Origin: Variovorax sp. EL159
Lineage (GTDB): Bacteria; Pseudomonadota; Gammaproteobacteria; Burkholderiales; Burkholderiaceae_C
Direction: 5' to 3'
DNA: 64,000 bases
Assembly: GCF_900100965.1 (NCBI RefSeq)
Contig: NZ_FMUJ01000005.1
Span: forward strand, 558,001-622,000
Part shown: positions 33,117-41,399 of the stretch, piece after piece
Position numbering within the stretch: position 1 is the first letter of the stretch
How the letters are laid out: the number at the start of each line of letters is the position of its first letter
The notes under the pieces: generated by a model
Told to the model about the DNA's origin: nothing
Databases searched by the model: none
Seen by the model: only the letters and a program-made list of their open reading frames with translations
Translations under genes and position numbers: made by a program

Positions 33117-34640
33117 TCACAGGCCGGCCGCTTCCTTGACCTTGTTGAACACCTTGGTGTTTTCCATGGTGCCCTTGAAGATCTTCGAGCCCGCGCCGCC
33201 GGCGAAGAGCATCACGTCGCCGCCGCCGTGGGTTTCCGAGCCGGGCGTGCCGAGGTTGATGCCGACTTCCTGGAGGAAGTTGTCGTCGGTGGTGTCCATG
33301 GTGGTCTGGTCGTCGCGGTCGGTGCCGCGCACCGGAGCGATCCACTTTTTGTTGTTGTCTTCGGGGTTGATATCGCTGCCGGCCTTTGCGTTCGGACGTC
33401 CGCCATTACCGAACACCAGCGTGGTGTAGGGCTTGCCGTCCGCTGCCTTTGCGGGCTTGCCGTCGGCATAGCCGTTGACCAGGCCGAGGATCGGATTGCC
33501 GATCTTCGGATAGCCGTTGAAGGCGATCGCATGGTCATGGTCGGCCGTGACCACCACCAGCGTGTTCTTCAGGCCCGGGTCCTTCTTGTTCATGTAGTCC
33601 AGCGCGGTCTGGATGGCCGTGTCGAAGGCCAGCGTGTCTTCCAGCGCGCGCTTGGCATTGGTGCCGTGCAGTGCGTGGTCGATGCGGCCACCTTCCACCA
33701 TGAGGAAGAAGCCCTTGTCGTTCTTGCTGAGCACGCCCAGCGCTTTCTCCGTCATGTCCGACAGGCTGGGCTGGTCGAGGTTCTGCTTGACGCGGTCCAG
33801 TTCGTAGGCCATTTCGCTCGCGGAGAAAAGTCCCAGCAGCTTGCCCGTGGCGGCTGCGTCGACAGCCTTGAGCTTGGTGCCGGAGTCGACGTAGGTGTAG
33901 CCCTTGGCCTTCATCGCAGCTACCAGATCGACGCCGTCGGTGCGCTTGGTGCTCCCCGTCGGCAGGTAGTTCTGTTGACCGCCACCCATCAGCACATCGA
34001 CGCCGTCGAGCAGCTTCGGGTTGTAGTTGGCATGGCCCGGCACGCTCTGCTCTGCAATGTTGTTGTAGCCGTTGCGGTTGCAGATATGCGCATAGGTCGT
34101 GGCCGGCGTGGCATGGCCCACGCGCGTGGTCGACACCGCGCCCACTGCGCGGCCCTTGGCCTTGGCGAGTTCGAGCAGCGTTTCGGCGGCCTTGCCGTTG
34201 GTCGACGGGCAGGTGGTGTTGTCGCCGTTGTAGTACTGCTTGCCCGTGCTGTCGTAGGCCATGGTGTCGCTCGACATCGAGATCACTTCGTTGCGCATCT
34301 TCACGCCGGTCATGTAGGCCGCCATCGAGGGTGCGCTGTCGGTGGTCTGGCCGTCGAGCGAATAGGTCTTGATGCGGGCCGCGTAGGGCAGCGACTGCAT
34401 GACGAGGTTGGCGCGCTCGGGGCTCACGAGCGAGCCGGGCTTGGCGGCCAGTTGCTTTTCGCCCTTGTAGATGCGTGCGGCGGTCACGGTCACCGGACCC
34501 ATGCCGTCGCCGAGGAAGAAGATGACGTTCTTGGCTTCGCCAGCGGCGTGTGCGCTGCCGGCCAGGGTGCCGGCGGCGGCGCAGACGAGCGCGGCGGCCA
34601 GGCGGGGTTTGCGGGGGATGCGGGTCATGGTCGTGTTCAT
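33117..34640 (-). CDS. phoA: Alkaline phosphatase (PhoA type), periplasmic
   Basis: 507 aa from ATG 34640; GTG 34676 in a GTGA overlap with the upstream gene and ATG 34628 are alternatives, and none has a clear ribosome site. Signal peptide ends near GSAHAAGEA. PhoA residues are present: Asp in FFLGDGMG, Ser nucleophile in TTDSAPSMAAYMTG, substrate-binding Arg in STTRVGHATP, and metal ligands in VEGGRIDHALH, TADHDHA and ETHGGGDV. It releases phosphate from monoesters in the periplasm. Likely Pho-regulated with the paralogue before it. Confidence 0.92.
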   Translation of the reverse strand: MNTTMTRIPRKPRLAAALVCAAAGTLAGSAHAAGEAKNVIFFLGDGMGPVTVTAARIYKGEKQLAAKPGSLVSPERANLVMQSLPYAARIKTYSLDGQTTDSAPSMAAYMTGVKMRNEVISMSSDTMAYDSTGKQYYNGDNTTCPSTNGKAAETLLELAKAKGRAVGAVSTTRVGHATPATTYAHICNRNGYNNIAEQSVPGHANYNPKLLDGVDVLMGGGQQNYLPTGSTKRTDGVDLVAAMKAKGYTYVDSGTKLKAVDAAATGKLLGLFSASEMAYELDRVKQNLDQPSLSDMTEKALGVLSKNDKGFFLMVEGGRIDHALHGTNAKRALEDTLAFDTAIQTALDYMNKKDPGLKNTLVVVTADHDHAIAFNGYPKIGNPILGLVNGYADGKPAKAADGKPYTTLVFGNGGRPNAKAGSDINPEDNNKKWIAPVRGTDRDDQTTMDTTDDNFLQEVGINLGTPGSETHGGGDVMLFAGGAGSKIFKGTMENTKVFNKVKEAAGL

Positions 34641-34672
34641 GTTTGTGTTCGTCGATGTGCGCTCGTGGCTGC

Positions 34673-36166
34673 TCACAGGCCGACTGCCTTCTTGATCAGG
34701 CCGAACACGTCGGTGTTGGTGATGACGCCGGAGAAGTTGTCGGCGCCCAGGCCTTGTGCGCCCAGGAACACGTCGGCACCGCCGTGGGTTTCGGAGTCGC
34801 TCGATGCGTCCATTGGCACCACGGCTTCCTGCAGGTAACCCTTGTCTTCCAGCGTCGCGTCGCTGATCGGACCACGGGTGGCGTAACGACGGGGCCCATT
34901 GCCGAAACCGATGATGGTGTACGGGTTGCCACCCACGTCCGTGCTGTTCTTGCTGGCATCGGCGTAGTTCTTCACCAGGCCCAGCACGCCCGGCTTGCCC
35001 GGCTCGGTCTTGCCGGTGCGCGCGGCATAGCCGTTGAGCTGCAGCGTGTGGTCGTGGTCGGCCGTGACCACCACCAGCGTGTTCTTCAGGCCCGGGTCGA
35101 TGGCTTGCATCTTGTCGAGCGCGAGCTTGATGGCGTCGTCGAAGGCGCCGGTGTCCTGCAGCGCGCGGCGTGCGTTGGTGGCGTGCAGCGCATGGTCGAT
35201 GCGGCCGCCTTCCACCATCAGGAAGAAGCCCTTCTTGCGCGCGGCCAGCGCGTCGATGGCCTTGCCGGTCATCTCGGCGATGCTGGGTTCCTTGGTGGGG
35301 TCGCGGTCGAGGTCATAGGCCATGTGGCTCTTGGTGAAGAGGCCGGCGATCTTGGTGCTGCCGTCGATGGGCAGCTTGTCGAATTCGCTCTTGCTGGTGG
35401 CGTAGCTGTACTTGGCCGTCTTCAGTTCGGCGGTCAGGTCGCGGCCGTCGTTGCGCTTGCCGACCTTTTCCTTGTCGGTCGGGTTGACCTTGGGCAGGAA
35501 GTAGTCCGTACCGCCGCCGAAGAACACGTCGATGCCGTCACCCAGCTTGGCGTTGTAGCCCGCGCCGCCCGGCACCAGCGCCGCGGCGATGGTGTTCTCG
35601 GCATCGCGGTGGCACACGTGCGAATACGTGGCCGCCGGCGTGGCGTGCGTGATGCGCGTGGTGGTCACCACGCCGGTCGCATAGCCCTTGGCCTTGCTCT
35701 GCTCCAGCAGCGTTTCCACGGCCTGGCCGTTGCCCGAGGGGCAGGTGCTGTCGAAGTTGACGTGGTAGGCCTTGCCCGAAGCGTCGGTGGCCTTGGTCTC
35801 GGGGCTCATCGAGATGACTTCGTTGTTCATCTTGACGCCGGTCATGTAGGCCGACATCGAAGGCGCGCTGTCGGTCACCTGGGCATCGTTCGAGTAGGTG
35901 TGGACGAAGGCCGTCTCGGGCAGCGTGTCCATCGTCAGGTCGCCGTCTTCGCCGACCTTGTAGATGCGTGCAGCGGTCATCGTGGTGATGCCCATGCCAT
36001 CGCCCAGGAAGAAGATGACGTTCTTCTGCGGCGCCTGCGCCGCGGGCGGCGGCGTGGTGGGCGGCGGAACGAGCGGCAAGAGCGTCGGGCCGTGGCTGCT
36101 GCCGCCGCAAGCGGTCAGCAGCAGCGAGAAGCCCAGCAGTGCTGGGGCGATGTAGCGTTGGGTCAT
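34673..36166 (-). CDS. Alkaline phosphatase (PhoA type), lipoprotein paralogue
   Basis: 497 aa from ATG 36166, with GAGGGA upstream. Lipobox LTAC then GGSS marks a lipoprotein, followed by a Pro-rich linker (LVPPPTTPPPAAQAP). The catalytic domain retains FFLGDGMG, VTDSAPSMSAYMTG, TTTRITHATP, VEGGRIDHALH, TADHDHT and ETHGGADV. It is the first gene of the operon, and the next phosphatase is a tandem paralogue lacking the lipid anchor. The absence of Asp at the +2 position suggests outer-membrane localisation, which is only a rule of thumb. Confidence 0.9.
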   Translation of the reverse strand: MTQRYIAPALLGFSLLLTACGGSSHGPTLLPLVPPPTTPPPAAQAPQKNVIFFLGDGMGITTMTAARIYKVGEDGDLTMDTLPETAFVHTYSNDAQVTDSAPSMSAYMTGVKMNNEVISMSPETKATDASGKAYHVNFDSTCPSGNGQAVETLLEQSKAKGYATGVVTTTRITHATPAATYSHVCHRDAENTIAAALVPGGAGYNAKLGDGIDVFFGGGTDYFLPKVNPTDKEKVGKRNDGRDLTAELKTAKYSYATSKSEFDKLPIDGSTKIAGLFTKSHMAYDLDRDPTKEPSIAEMTGKAIDALAARKKGFFLMVEGGRIDHALHATNARRALQDTGAFDDAIKLALDKMQAIDPGLKNTLVVVTADHDHTLQLNGYAARTGKTEPGKPGVLGLVKNYADASKNSTDVGGNPYTIIGFGNGPRRYATRGPISDATLEDKGYLQEAVVPMDASSDSETHGGADVFLGAQGLGADNFSGVITNTDVFGLIKKAVGL

Positions 36167-36243
36167 GCAAATCCCTCGGATGGTTGTTCGAGCGGTGCGC
36201 GCGCTGCGCACCATTTCTGGAGATGCAATCTAAAGACGTCAAA

Positions 36244-36258
36244 TGACCCGTCCGTGAC
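36244..36258 (-). promoter_or_regulatory. Candidate weak Pho box before the phosphatase operon
   Basis: On the minus strand, GTCA occurs twice exactly 11 nt apart (plus-strand TGAC at 36255-36258 and 36244-36247), 78 bp before the first phosphatase start. Pho boxes are direct CTGTCAT-like repeats with 11-nt spacing. The flanks match only in part, so this is a weak candidate supported by the gene function. Confidence 0.35.
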
Positions 36259-36396
36259 GAGACGAAAGCAGAATGAAAGTTCTGTCTTTTTTTCGAAATA
36301 AAGGCGCGGGCTGTCTTCGGCGCGTCATGTGCGCCGGCTAGCGCGTGCGGCTCGGCATGCGCTGATGCGACCTGGCCAGACCCGGCCCGATGTGCC

Positions 36397-36807
36397 TCAG
36401 CGCGACACGAACCAGCGCAGCGTCACCGCGCCCGCCGCGGCCGCCACGCCGCTCACCAGCGTGCCCCAGCCGATGTCGATGAACGTCAGGCCCAGCGGCC
36501 AGTTGCGGATCACCGCAAGGTTGGTCAGGTCGTAGGTGCCGTAGCAGAACAGGCCGAACAGGCCGCCCAGCACCGTCGCGCGCATCAGGCTCTGCGCCTC
36601 GACGCCCGGCACGACCGCGAAGATCAGCAGCCCGACCGGGTACAGCAGGTAGAACAGCGCCGCGAAGGCCAGCCTGGGCTGCGGCGACATCAGCTCGCCC
36701 ATGGCCTGCTGGTACATGCCCTTGGCGAAGAAGCCGAGCCAGGCCATGTCGATCACCAGCAGCACCGCGAAGGTGACGGCCCATGCAGCCAGGTGTTTGG
36801 TGCTCAT
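36397..36807 (-). CDS. DUF2177 family membrane protein
   Basis: 136 aa from ATG 36807 (ATG 36831 is a longer option). Four hydrophobic segments and the DUF2177 pattern: WLGFFAKGMYQQAMGELM, FYLLYPVGLLIFAV, GLFGLFCYGTYDLTNLAVIRNW, and FIDIGWGTL near the C-terminus. The length fits the family. It is an inner-membrane protein of unknown activity. It diverges from queC with an 80-bp gap. Confidence 0.85.
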   Translation of the reverse strand: MSTKHLAAWAVTFAVLLVIDMAWLGFFAKGMYQQAMGELMSPQPRLAFAALFYLLYPVGLLIFAVVPGVEAQSLMRATVLGGLFGLFCYGTYDLTNLAVIRNWPLGLTFIDIGWGTLVSGVAAAAGAVTLRWFVSR

Positions 36808-36887
36808 CCGCGGGATCGTATCCGTGCCCATGGCGCCGCCTGCGAAAATCGCGCATTTGGACTACAACGGCCCGGCCGTTGACGCAC

Positions 36888-37592
36888 ATGCCCCTGCACA
36901 CCACCGCCCTCGTTCTCTTTTCCGGCGGCCAGGACTCGACCACCTGCCTGGCCGATGCGCTCTCGAAGTACCAGCGCGTCGAAACCCTGGGCTTCGACTA
37001 TGGGCAGCGCCATCGCGTCGAACTCGACGTGCGCGGCACCATCCTCGCGAAGATGCGCGAGCGCTTTCCCGACTGGGCGCCGCGCCTGGGCGAAGACCAT
37101 GTGCTCACGCTCGCGGCACTGGCGCAACTCGGCGGCTCCTCGCTCACCGAAGAAGTCGCCTTCGCCATGCAGGCCGACGGCCTGCCCAACACCTTCGTGC
37201 CGGGGCGCAACCTGCTGTTCCTGACGTTGGCCGGCGCGCTGGCTTACAGGCGCGGGCTGCAGGTGATCGTCACCGGCGTCTGCGAGACCGACTTCTCTGG
37301 CTACCCCGACTGCCGCGACGACACGATGAAGGCCATGCAGCTCGCGCTGTCGCTCGGGCTGGAGCGCCGCCTCGTGATCGAGACGCCGCTCATGTGGATC
37401 GACAAGGCCGAGACCTGGCAGATGGCCCACCGCCTGGGCGGCGAGCCGCTGGTCGATCTGATCGTGGAAGAAACCCACACCTGCTACCTCGGCGACCGCG
37501 AGCATCGCCAGGCCTGGGGCTACGGCTGCGGCGAATGCCCCGCCTGCGACCTGCGCAAGAAGGGCTGGGAGCGCTACGCCGCGGCGGGCTGA
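36888..37592 (+). CDS. queC: 7-cyano-7-deazaguanine (preQ0) synthase
   Basis: 234 aa. It converts 7-carboxy-7-deazaguanine to preQ0 with ATP and ammonia in queuosine biosynthesis. PP-loop SGGQDSTT at 12-19, GYPDCRDD, and the C-terminal zinc site CGECPACDLRKKGW with an upstream Cys in HTCYLG. ATG 36888 is chosen because MPLHTTALVLFSGG is the usual start; earlier in-frame codons have no family support. No preQ1 riboswitch is recognised upstream. It overlaps the convergent ABC gene by 19 bp. Confidence 0.92.
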   Translation: MPLHTTALVLFSGGQDSTTCLADALSKYQRVETLGFDYGQRHRVELDVRGTILAKMRERFPDWAPRLGEDHVLTLAALAQLGGSSLTEEVAFAMQADGLPNTFVPGRNLLFLTLAGALAYRRGLQVIVTGVCETDFSGYPDCRDDTMKAMQLALSLGLERRLVIETPLMWIDKAETWQMAHRLGGEPLVDLIVEETHTCYLGDREHRQAWGYGCGECPACDLRKKGWERYAAAG

Positions 37593-39367
37593 GCCGCCGT
37601 GTTCAGGCGGTAGCGCGCACCGCCGTCGCCCGCCGTGCCGCCGGTGCGCGGCACCAGCGTCCACCGCTGGTTGTGGAAATCGCCCACGGCCGCGCGGTGC
37701 GCAATCGACACCATCGCACCGCCCGCGGCCTGCACTGTGGCCGCGAGGCGCTTGTACAGCACGCTTTCGGCCTCGGCATCGAGCGCGCTGGTGATCTCGT
37801 CGGCGAACAGCCATGCCGGCTTTCGCAGCAGCACGCGGGCAATCGCCAGGCGCTGCTGCTCGCCGCCCGAGAGCTTCTGGCTCCAGGCATCGCTGTCGTC
37901 GAGGCGGCCGGCAAGCTCGGGCAGCAGGGCGTCGGCAAGGGCCTGGCGCAACTGGTCGTCGCTGTAGTTCGAGGCCGCATTCGGGTACGTCAGCGCATCG
38001 CGCAGCTTGCCGTCGGGCACGTAGGGGCGTTGCGGCATGAACATCGCGTCGCCGGGCACTTGCACATGCCCGCGCGAGAAGGGCCAGATGCCCGCGAAGG
38101 AGCGGAACAGCGTCGACTTGCCGCTGCCCGATGGGCCCTGCAGCAGCACGCTGTCGCCGGGTGCCACGGACAGCGCAGCGCCGGCAAGCAGCGGCGTGCC
38201 GTTGGGCAGGGCCACCCCGAGGTCGTCGGTGTGCAGGACGGTCGCCGGGTCGCGCTGCAGTTCGTTGTCGCGCGTGGCGTGGGCCTTCATGGCGTCGTCG
38301 AAGCTGGTCAGGCGGTCGGTGGTGGCGCGCCACACGGCCACGCTGTCGTAGTTGTCGACGAACCAGCTCAGCGACTCCTGCACCTTGCCGAAGGCCGAGA
38401 CGATCTGCATCAGGTGGCCGAGCTGGATCGAGCCGCCGAAATACTGCTGCGCCCCGACGATGAACGGAAAGATCACCGCCGCCTGGCCGAAGAACGAGGT
38501 GAAGGTCACCAGGTTCTTCTGCTGCTTGATCAGCAGCAGGTAGTTGCGCAGCACGTCGCCGAAGCGCAGGTTGAGCTGGCCGCTCTCGACCTTCTCGCCA
38601 TGGTCGAGCGCGATGGCTTCGCTGTACTCGCGCACGCGCACCAGGTGATGCCGGAAATCGGCCTCGAAGCGCTGCTGCCTGAAGTTGAGCCCGATCAGCG
38701 GACGGCCGATGAAATGGGTGACCACGGTGCCGACGATGGAGTACCCCAGCGCCAGCCAGACCATCGCGCCGACGATCTGGTAGGTGGTGCCGCCGGCTGT
38801 GAACGAGAAATTGCCCGACAGCGTCCAGAGCAGGCCGATGAAGCTCAGCAGCGTGACCACGGCATTCAGCAGGCCCATCGACAGCGACATCGTCGCGCTC
38901 GTGAACATCTGCATGTCTTCCTGGATACGCTGGTCGGGGTTGTCCGGCGCGGTGCCGTCCTTGCCGGCGTAGCGCGCCAGTTCCAGGTGATAGAAGGTGC
39001 GGTCGGCCATCCAGCGCGACAGGTAGCTGCGCGTCATCCAGGTGCGCCAGCGCAGCTGCAGCAACTGCGTCACATAGAACTTGAGCACCTGCACCGCGAT
39101 GTTGAAGAAGGCGATCCAGCCGAACACCCGCACCTCGCGCCAGAAGGCGACCACGTCCTTGGTCTGCAGCGCGTCGTAGAAGCGCCCGTACCACTCGTTG
39201 CCGAGCACGGCCACGTAGACGTAGAAAAGGTTGAGGGCAATGATCCCCGCCAGCATGGCGCGCGCCCGCCATTTCTCCTCGGACCGGAAGTAGGGCGCCG
39301 CGAGCGTGAAGACGCGGCGCAGGACCTGGATGAACGAGCTGGCGCGCGCCGTGACGGATGAAGGCAT
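37574..39367 (-). CDS. SbmA/BacA-like ABC transporter (ABC_membrane_2 with ATPase)
   Basis: 597 aa from ATG 39367, with GAGGAAA upstream. The N-terminal membrane domain (ABC_membrane_2, residues ~20-340) contains NEWYGRFYDALQTKDVVAFW and NPDQRIQEDMQMF, as in YddA/SbmA. The C-terminal ATPase has Walker A GPSGSGKST, signature LSGGEQQR and Walker B LFADEITSALD, with Ala-rich linkers. The family includes peptide, vitamin B12 and very-long-chain fatty acyl carriers; the substrate here cannot be told. Its 3' end overlaps queC by 19 bp. Confidence 0.88.
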   Translation of the reverse strand: MPSSVTARASSFIQVLRRVFTLAAPYFRSEEKWRARAMLAGIIALNLFYVYVAVLGNEWYGRFYDALQTKDVVAFWREVRVFGWIAFFNIAVQVLKFYVTQLLQLRWRTWMTRSYLSRWMADRTFYHLELARYAGKDGTAPDNPDQRIQEDMQMFTSATMSLSMGLLNAVVTLLSFIGLLWTLSGNFSFTAGGTTYQIVGAMVWLALGYSIVGTVVTHFIGRPLIGLNFRQQRFEADFRHHLVRVREYSEAIALDHGEKVESGQLNLRFGDVLRNYLLLIKQQKNLVTFTSFFGQAAVIFPFIVGAQQYFGGSIQLGHLMQIVSAFGKVQESLSWFVDNYDSVAVWRATTDRLTSFDDAMKAHATRDNELQRDPATVLHTDDLGVALPNGTPLLAGAALSVAPGDSVLLQGPSGSGKSTLFRSFAGIWPFSRGHVQVPGDAMFMPQRPYVPDGKLRDALTYPNAASNYSDDQLRQALADALLPELAGRLDDSDAWSQKLSGGEQQRLAIARVLLRKPAWLFADEITSALDAEAESVLYKRLAATVQAAGGAMVSIAHRAAVGDFHNQRWTLVPRTGGTAGDGGARYRLNTAAQPAAA

Positions 39368-39452
39368 TCGGGTTTCCTCGCAGGCGCGGGTGCGCCGGTC
39401 ATCGTGAGGAACCCATCGTAGACAAATGTTTCTTAAACGGAACTGAAATGCC

Positions 39453-39470
39453 GCCGGGGAAACCCCCGGC
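39453..39470 (-). terminator. Hairpin after the HD-domain gene
   Basis: GCCGGGG at 39453-39459 pairs with CCCCGGC at 39464-39470. It lies 24 bp past the stop of the HD-domain gene on the minus strand. Only a poor T-rich stretch follows, so termination is uncertain. Confidence 0.3.
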
Positions 39471-39493
39471 ACCCGGGGCGCCCGTACACCCGC

Positions 39494-40054
39494 TCAGTGC
39501 AGCATGATCCGCGCCGCCGTCGCCAGGAAGTGCGCCAGCGTCGGCGTCTTGAGTCCTTCGACCTTCGCTTCCTCGTCCCACAGCCGCAGCCGCACCGCAT
39601 CGGCGGCCCAGCGGTGACCGGCAAAGCGTGCTGCGGCTTCCTCGTCCATCACGCCACCCTGCAGCGCCAGGCTGCGCACCGAGTCGGGCGAGAGCTTCGA
39701 GAAATAGTCCGGCCGCGTGGCGCACAGGTAGCGCTTGGCGTCCACGTGCAGCCGGATCGGCTCGCGCACCTCGACGTCGAACGCGCCGCGCAGCAAGGGC
39801 AGGGCGATGTACTGGTGGCGGTCGTCGATGCCCAGCTCGGTGGGCGAGTGCGACAGCGTCTGGTGCTCGGCGATCAGTAGGTGCCCGAGGTCGTGAAGCA
39901 GCGCGGCCGTGACCAGCGCGTCGCTCGCGCCGGCCTGCTCCGCAAGCCACGCGCATTGCAGCGCGTGTTCGAGCTGCGTCACCGGCTCGCCCGCGTACGC
40001 AACCCCGCCCCGTTCGGCGAACAGGCGAGCGATCTCGGCGAGGTCGAGTGTCAT
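39494..40054 (-). CDS. Phosphonate-associated HD-domain protein (PhnZ-like)
   Basis: 186 aa from ATG 40054. HD-domain metal ligands His30, His54, Asp55 and His58, with further His80 and His103. Tyr20 and Glu23 in AYAGEPVTQLEH match the Tyr/Glu lid pair of the di-iron oxygenase PhnZ at an offset of four residues, as do the first HD ligands. PhnZ cleaves 2-amino-1-hydroxyethylphosphonate made by PhnY; no PhnY is in this window. It belongs to the HDIG family of phosphonate operons (TIGR03276). It diverges from the phosphonate uptake genes. Confidence 0.87.
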   Translation of the reverse strand: MTLDLAEIARLFAERGGVAYAGEPVTQLEHALQCAWLAEQAGASDALVTAALLHDLGHLLIAEHQTLSHSPTELGIDDRHQYIALPLLRGAFDVEVREPIRLHVDAKRYLCATRPDYFSKLSPDSVRSLALQGGVMDEEAAARFAGHRWAADAVRLRLWDEEAKVEGLKTPTLAHFLATAARIMLH

Positions 40055-40203
40055 GGAAGTGAAACGGAGCGAACGAGCGAAGCCAAACCACAGGTGACAG
40101 CCCGCCCAGTCTGCCGGGAGGCGGTGACACGCGGATGACGGAATCGCCGCAAAAACCGTCAGCCATGGGCGCCATTTTGGGGATTTGTGTTTTTTTGAGG
40201 CGT

Positions 40204-40220
40204 CTGACAAATCCCTGTCA
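40204..40220 (+). promoter_or_regulatory. Candidate Pho box before the 2-AEP operon
   Basis: CTGACA at 40204-40209 and CTGTCA at 40215-40220 are direct repeats with 11-nt periodicity joined by AATCC, a good fit to the PhoB half-site layout (CTGTCAT spaced 11). It lies in the 285-bp gap between the HD gene and the solute-binding protein and could control both. No other element in this gap is assigned. Confidence 0.55.
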
Positions 40221-40339
40221 CATGCCGCTGCCAGCATCGCCGCATTCGTCACCACACGGGGCTTGCGTACTTTCGCTTGCCTGTTCGTGTGTCCCGCATT
40301 GCGCTCTTCTTTCTTCTTTCCACCTGGGGAATCTCCACC

Positions 40340-41374
40340 ATGCTGCATCGTCAACTCCGCCGCGCCTTCGTGCCGGCCGTCCTGTTCTCGCTGGCCTTTG
40401 CCGCATCGGCCCAGGGCCGCACCGAACTGCTGGTCTACACCGCGCTCGAAGCCGACCAGGTGCAGGCCTACAAGGCCGCCTTCGAAAAGGAAAACCCGAC
40501 CATCGAGCTGAAGTTCGCGCGCGACTCGACCGGCATCGTCACCGCCAAGCTGCTGGCTGAAAAGGCCAACCCGCAGGCCGACGTGGTGTGGGGCCTGGCC
40601 GCCACCTCGCTGATGCTGCTCGACAAGGAAGGCATGCTCCAGCCCTACGCCCCCAAGGGCCTGGACGCCATCAAGCCGACCATGCGCGACGCCGCCAACC
40701 CGCCCAAGTGGGTCGGCATGGACGTGTGGTCGTCGGCCATCTGCTTCAACACCGCCGAAGCCACCAAGAAGAACCTGCCCAAGCCCACCAGCTGGGCCGA
40801 CCTGACCAACCCGGTCTACAAGGGCCAGATCACCATGCCCAACCCCGCGGCATCGGGCACCGGCTACCTGATGGTGTCGGGCTGGATCCAGATGATGGGT
40901 GAAGAGAAGGCGTGGAAGTACATGGACGCTCTGCACCAGAACATCGGCATCTACAGCCAGTCGGGCAGCAAGCCCTGCCGCCAGGCCGGCGCCGGCGAGT
41001 TCGCGCTCGGCATGTCCTTCGAATACCGCGCCAACAAGACCAAGCGCGACGGCGCGCCCATCGACATCGTGCTGCCCAAGGAAGGCCTGGGCTGGGACAT
41101 GGAAGCCACCGGCATCATCAAGACCAGCAAGAAGCAGGAAGCCGCCAAGGCGCTCGCCGACTGGGCCGTCACCAAGCAGGCCAACGAGCTGTACGCGAAG
41201 AACTTCGCCGTGCTCGCGCTGCCGGGCATCCAGGAAAAGCTCGAATTCGTGCCGGGCGACGTCGAGAAGCTGCTCGCCAAGAACGACTTCAACTGGGCTG
41301 CCGCCAACCGCGACCGCATCCTGACGGAGTGGTCCAAGCGCTACGAATCGAAGTCGGAAAAGAAGCCACTCTGA
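40340..41374 (+). CDS. 2-Aminoethylphosphonate ABC transporter substrate-binding protein
   Basis: 344 aa from ATG 40340, with GGGGA upstream. Signal peptide ends near ASAQGRT. The mature protein is an iron(III)/putrescine-type binding protein (SBP_bac type): ELLVYTALEADQVQAYKAAFEKENP, FARDSTGIVTAKLLAEK, ADVVWGLAATSLMLL, WVGMDVWSSAICFNT and MPNPAASGTGYL. These match the binding proteins of phosphonate cluster ABC systems (PhnS-like). Ligand 2-AEP is inferred from phnX and the oxidoreductase downstream. Confidence 0.88.
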   Translation: MLHRQLRRAFVPAVLFSLAFAASAQGRTELLVYTALEADQVQAYKAAFEKENPTIELKFARDSTGIVTAKLLAEKANPQADVVWGLAATSLMLLDKEGMLQPYAPKGLDAIKPTMRDAANPPKWVGMDVWSSAICFNTAEATKKNLPKPTSWADLTNPVYKGQITMPNPAASGTGYLMVSGWIQMMGEEKAWKYMDALHQNIGIYSQSGSKPCRQAGAGEFALGMSFEYRANKTKRDGAPIDIVLPKEGLGWDMEATGIIKTSKKQEAAKALADWAVTKQANELYAKNFAVLALPGIQEKLEFVPGDVEKLLAKNDFNWAAANRDRILTEWSKRYESKSEKKPL

Positions 41375-41399
41375 TCTCCAGGCAAAGCGGTATCCGGCC

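Noticed and set aside
36808..36887. preQ1 riboswitch before queC
   Set aside because: No preQ1-type pseudoknot sequence or A-rich tail was seen; the gap is short and shows no conserved aptamer.
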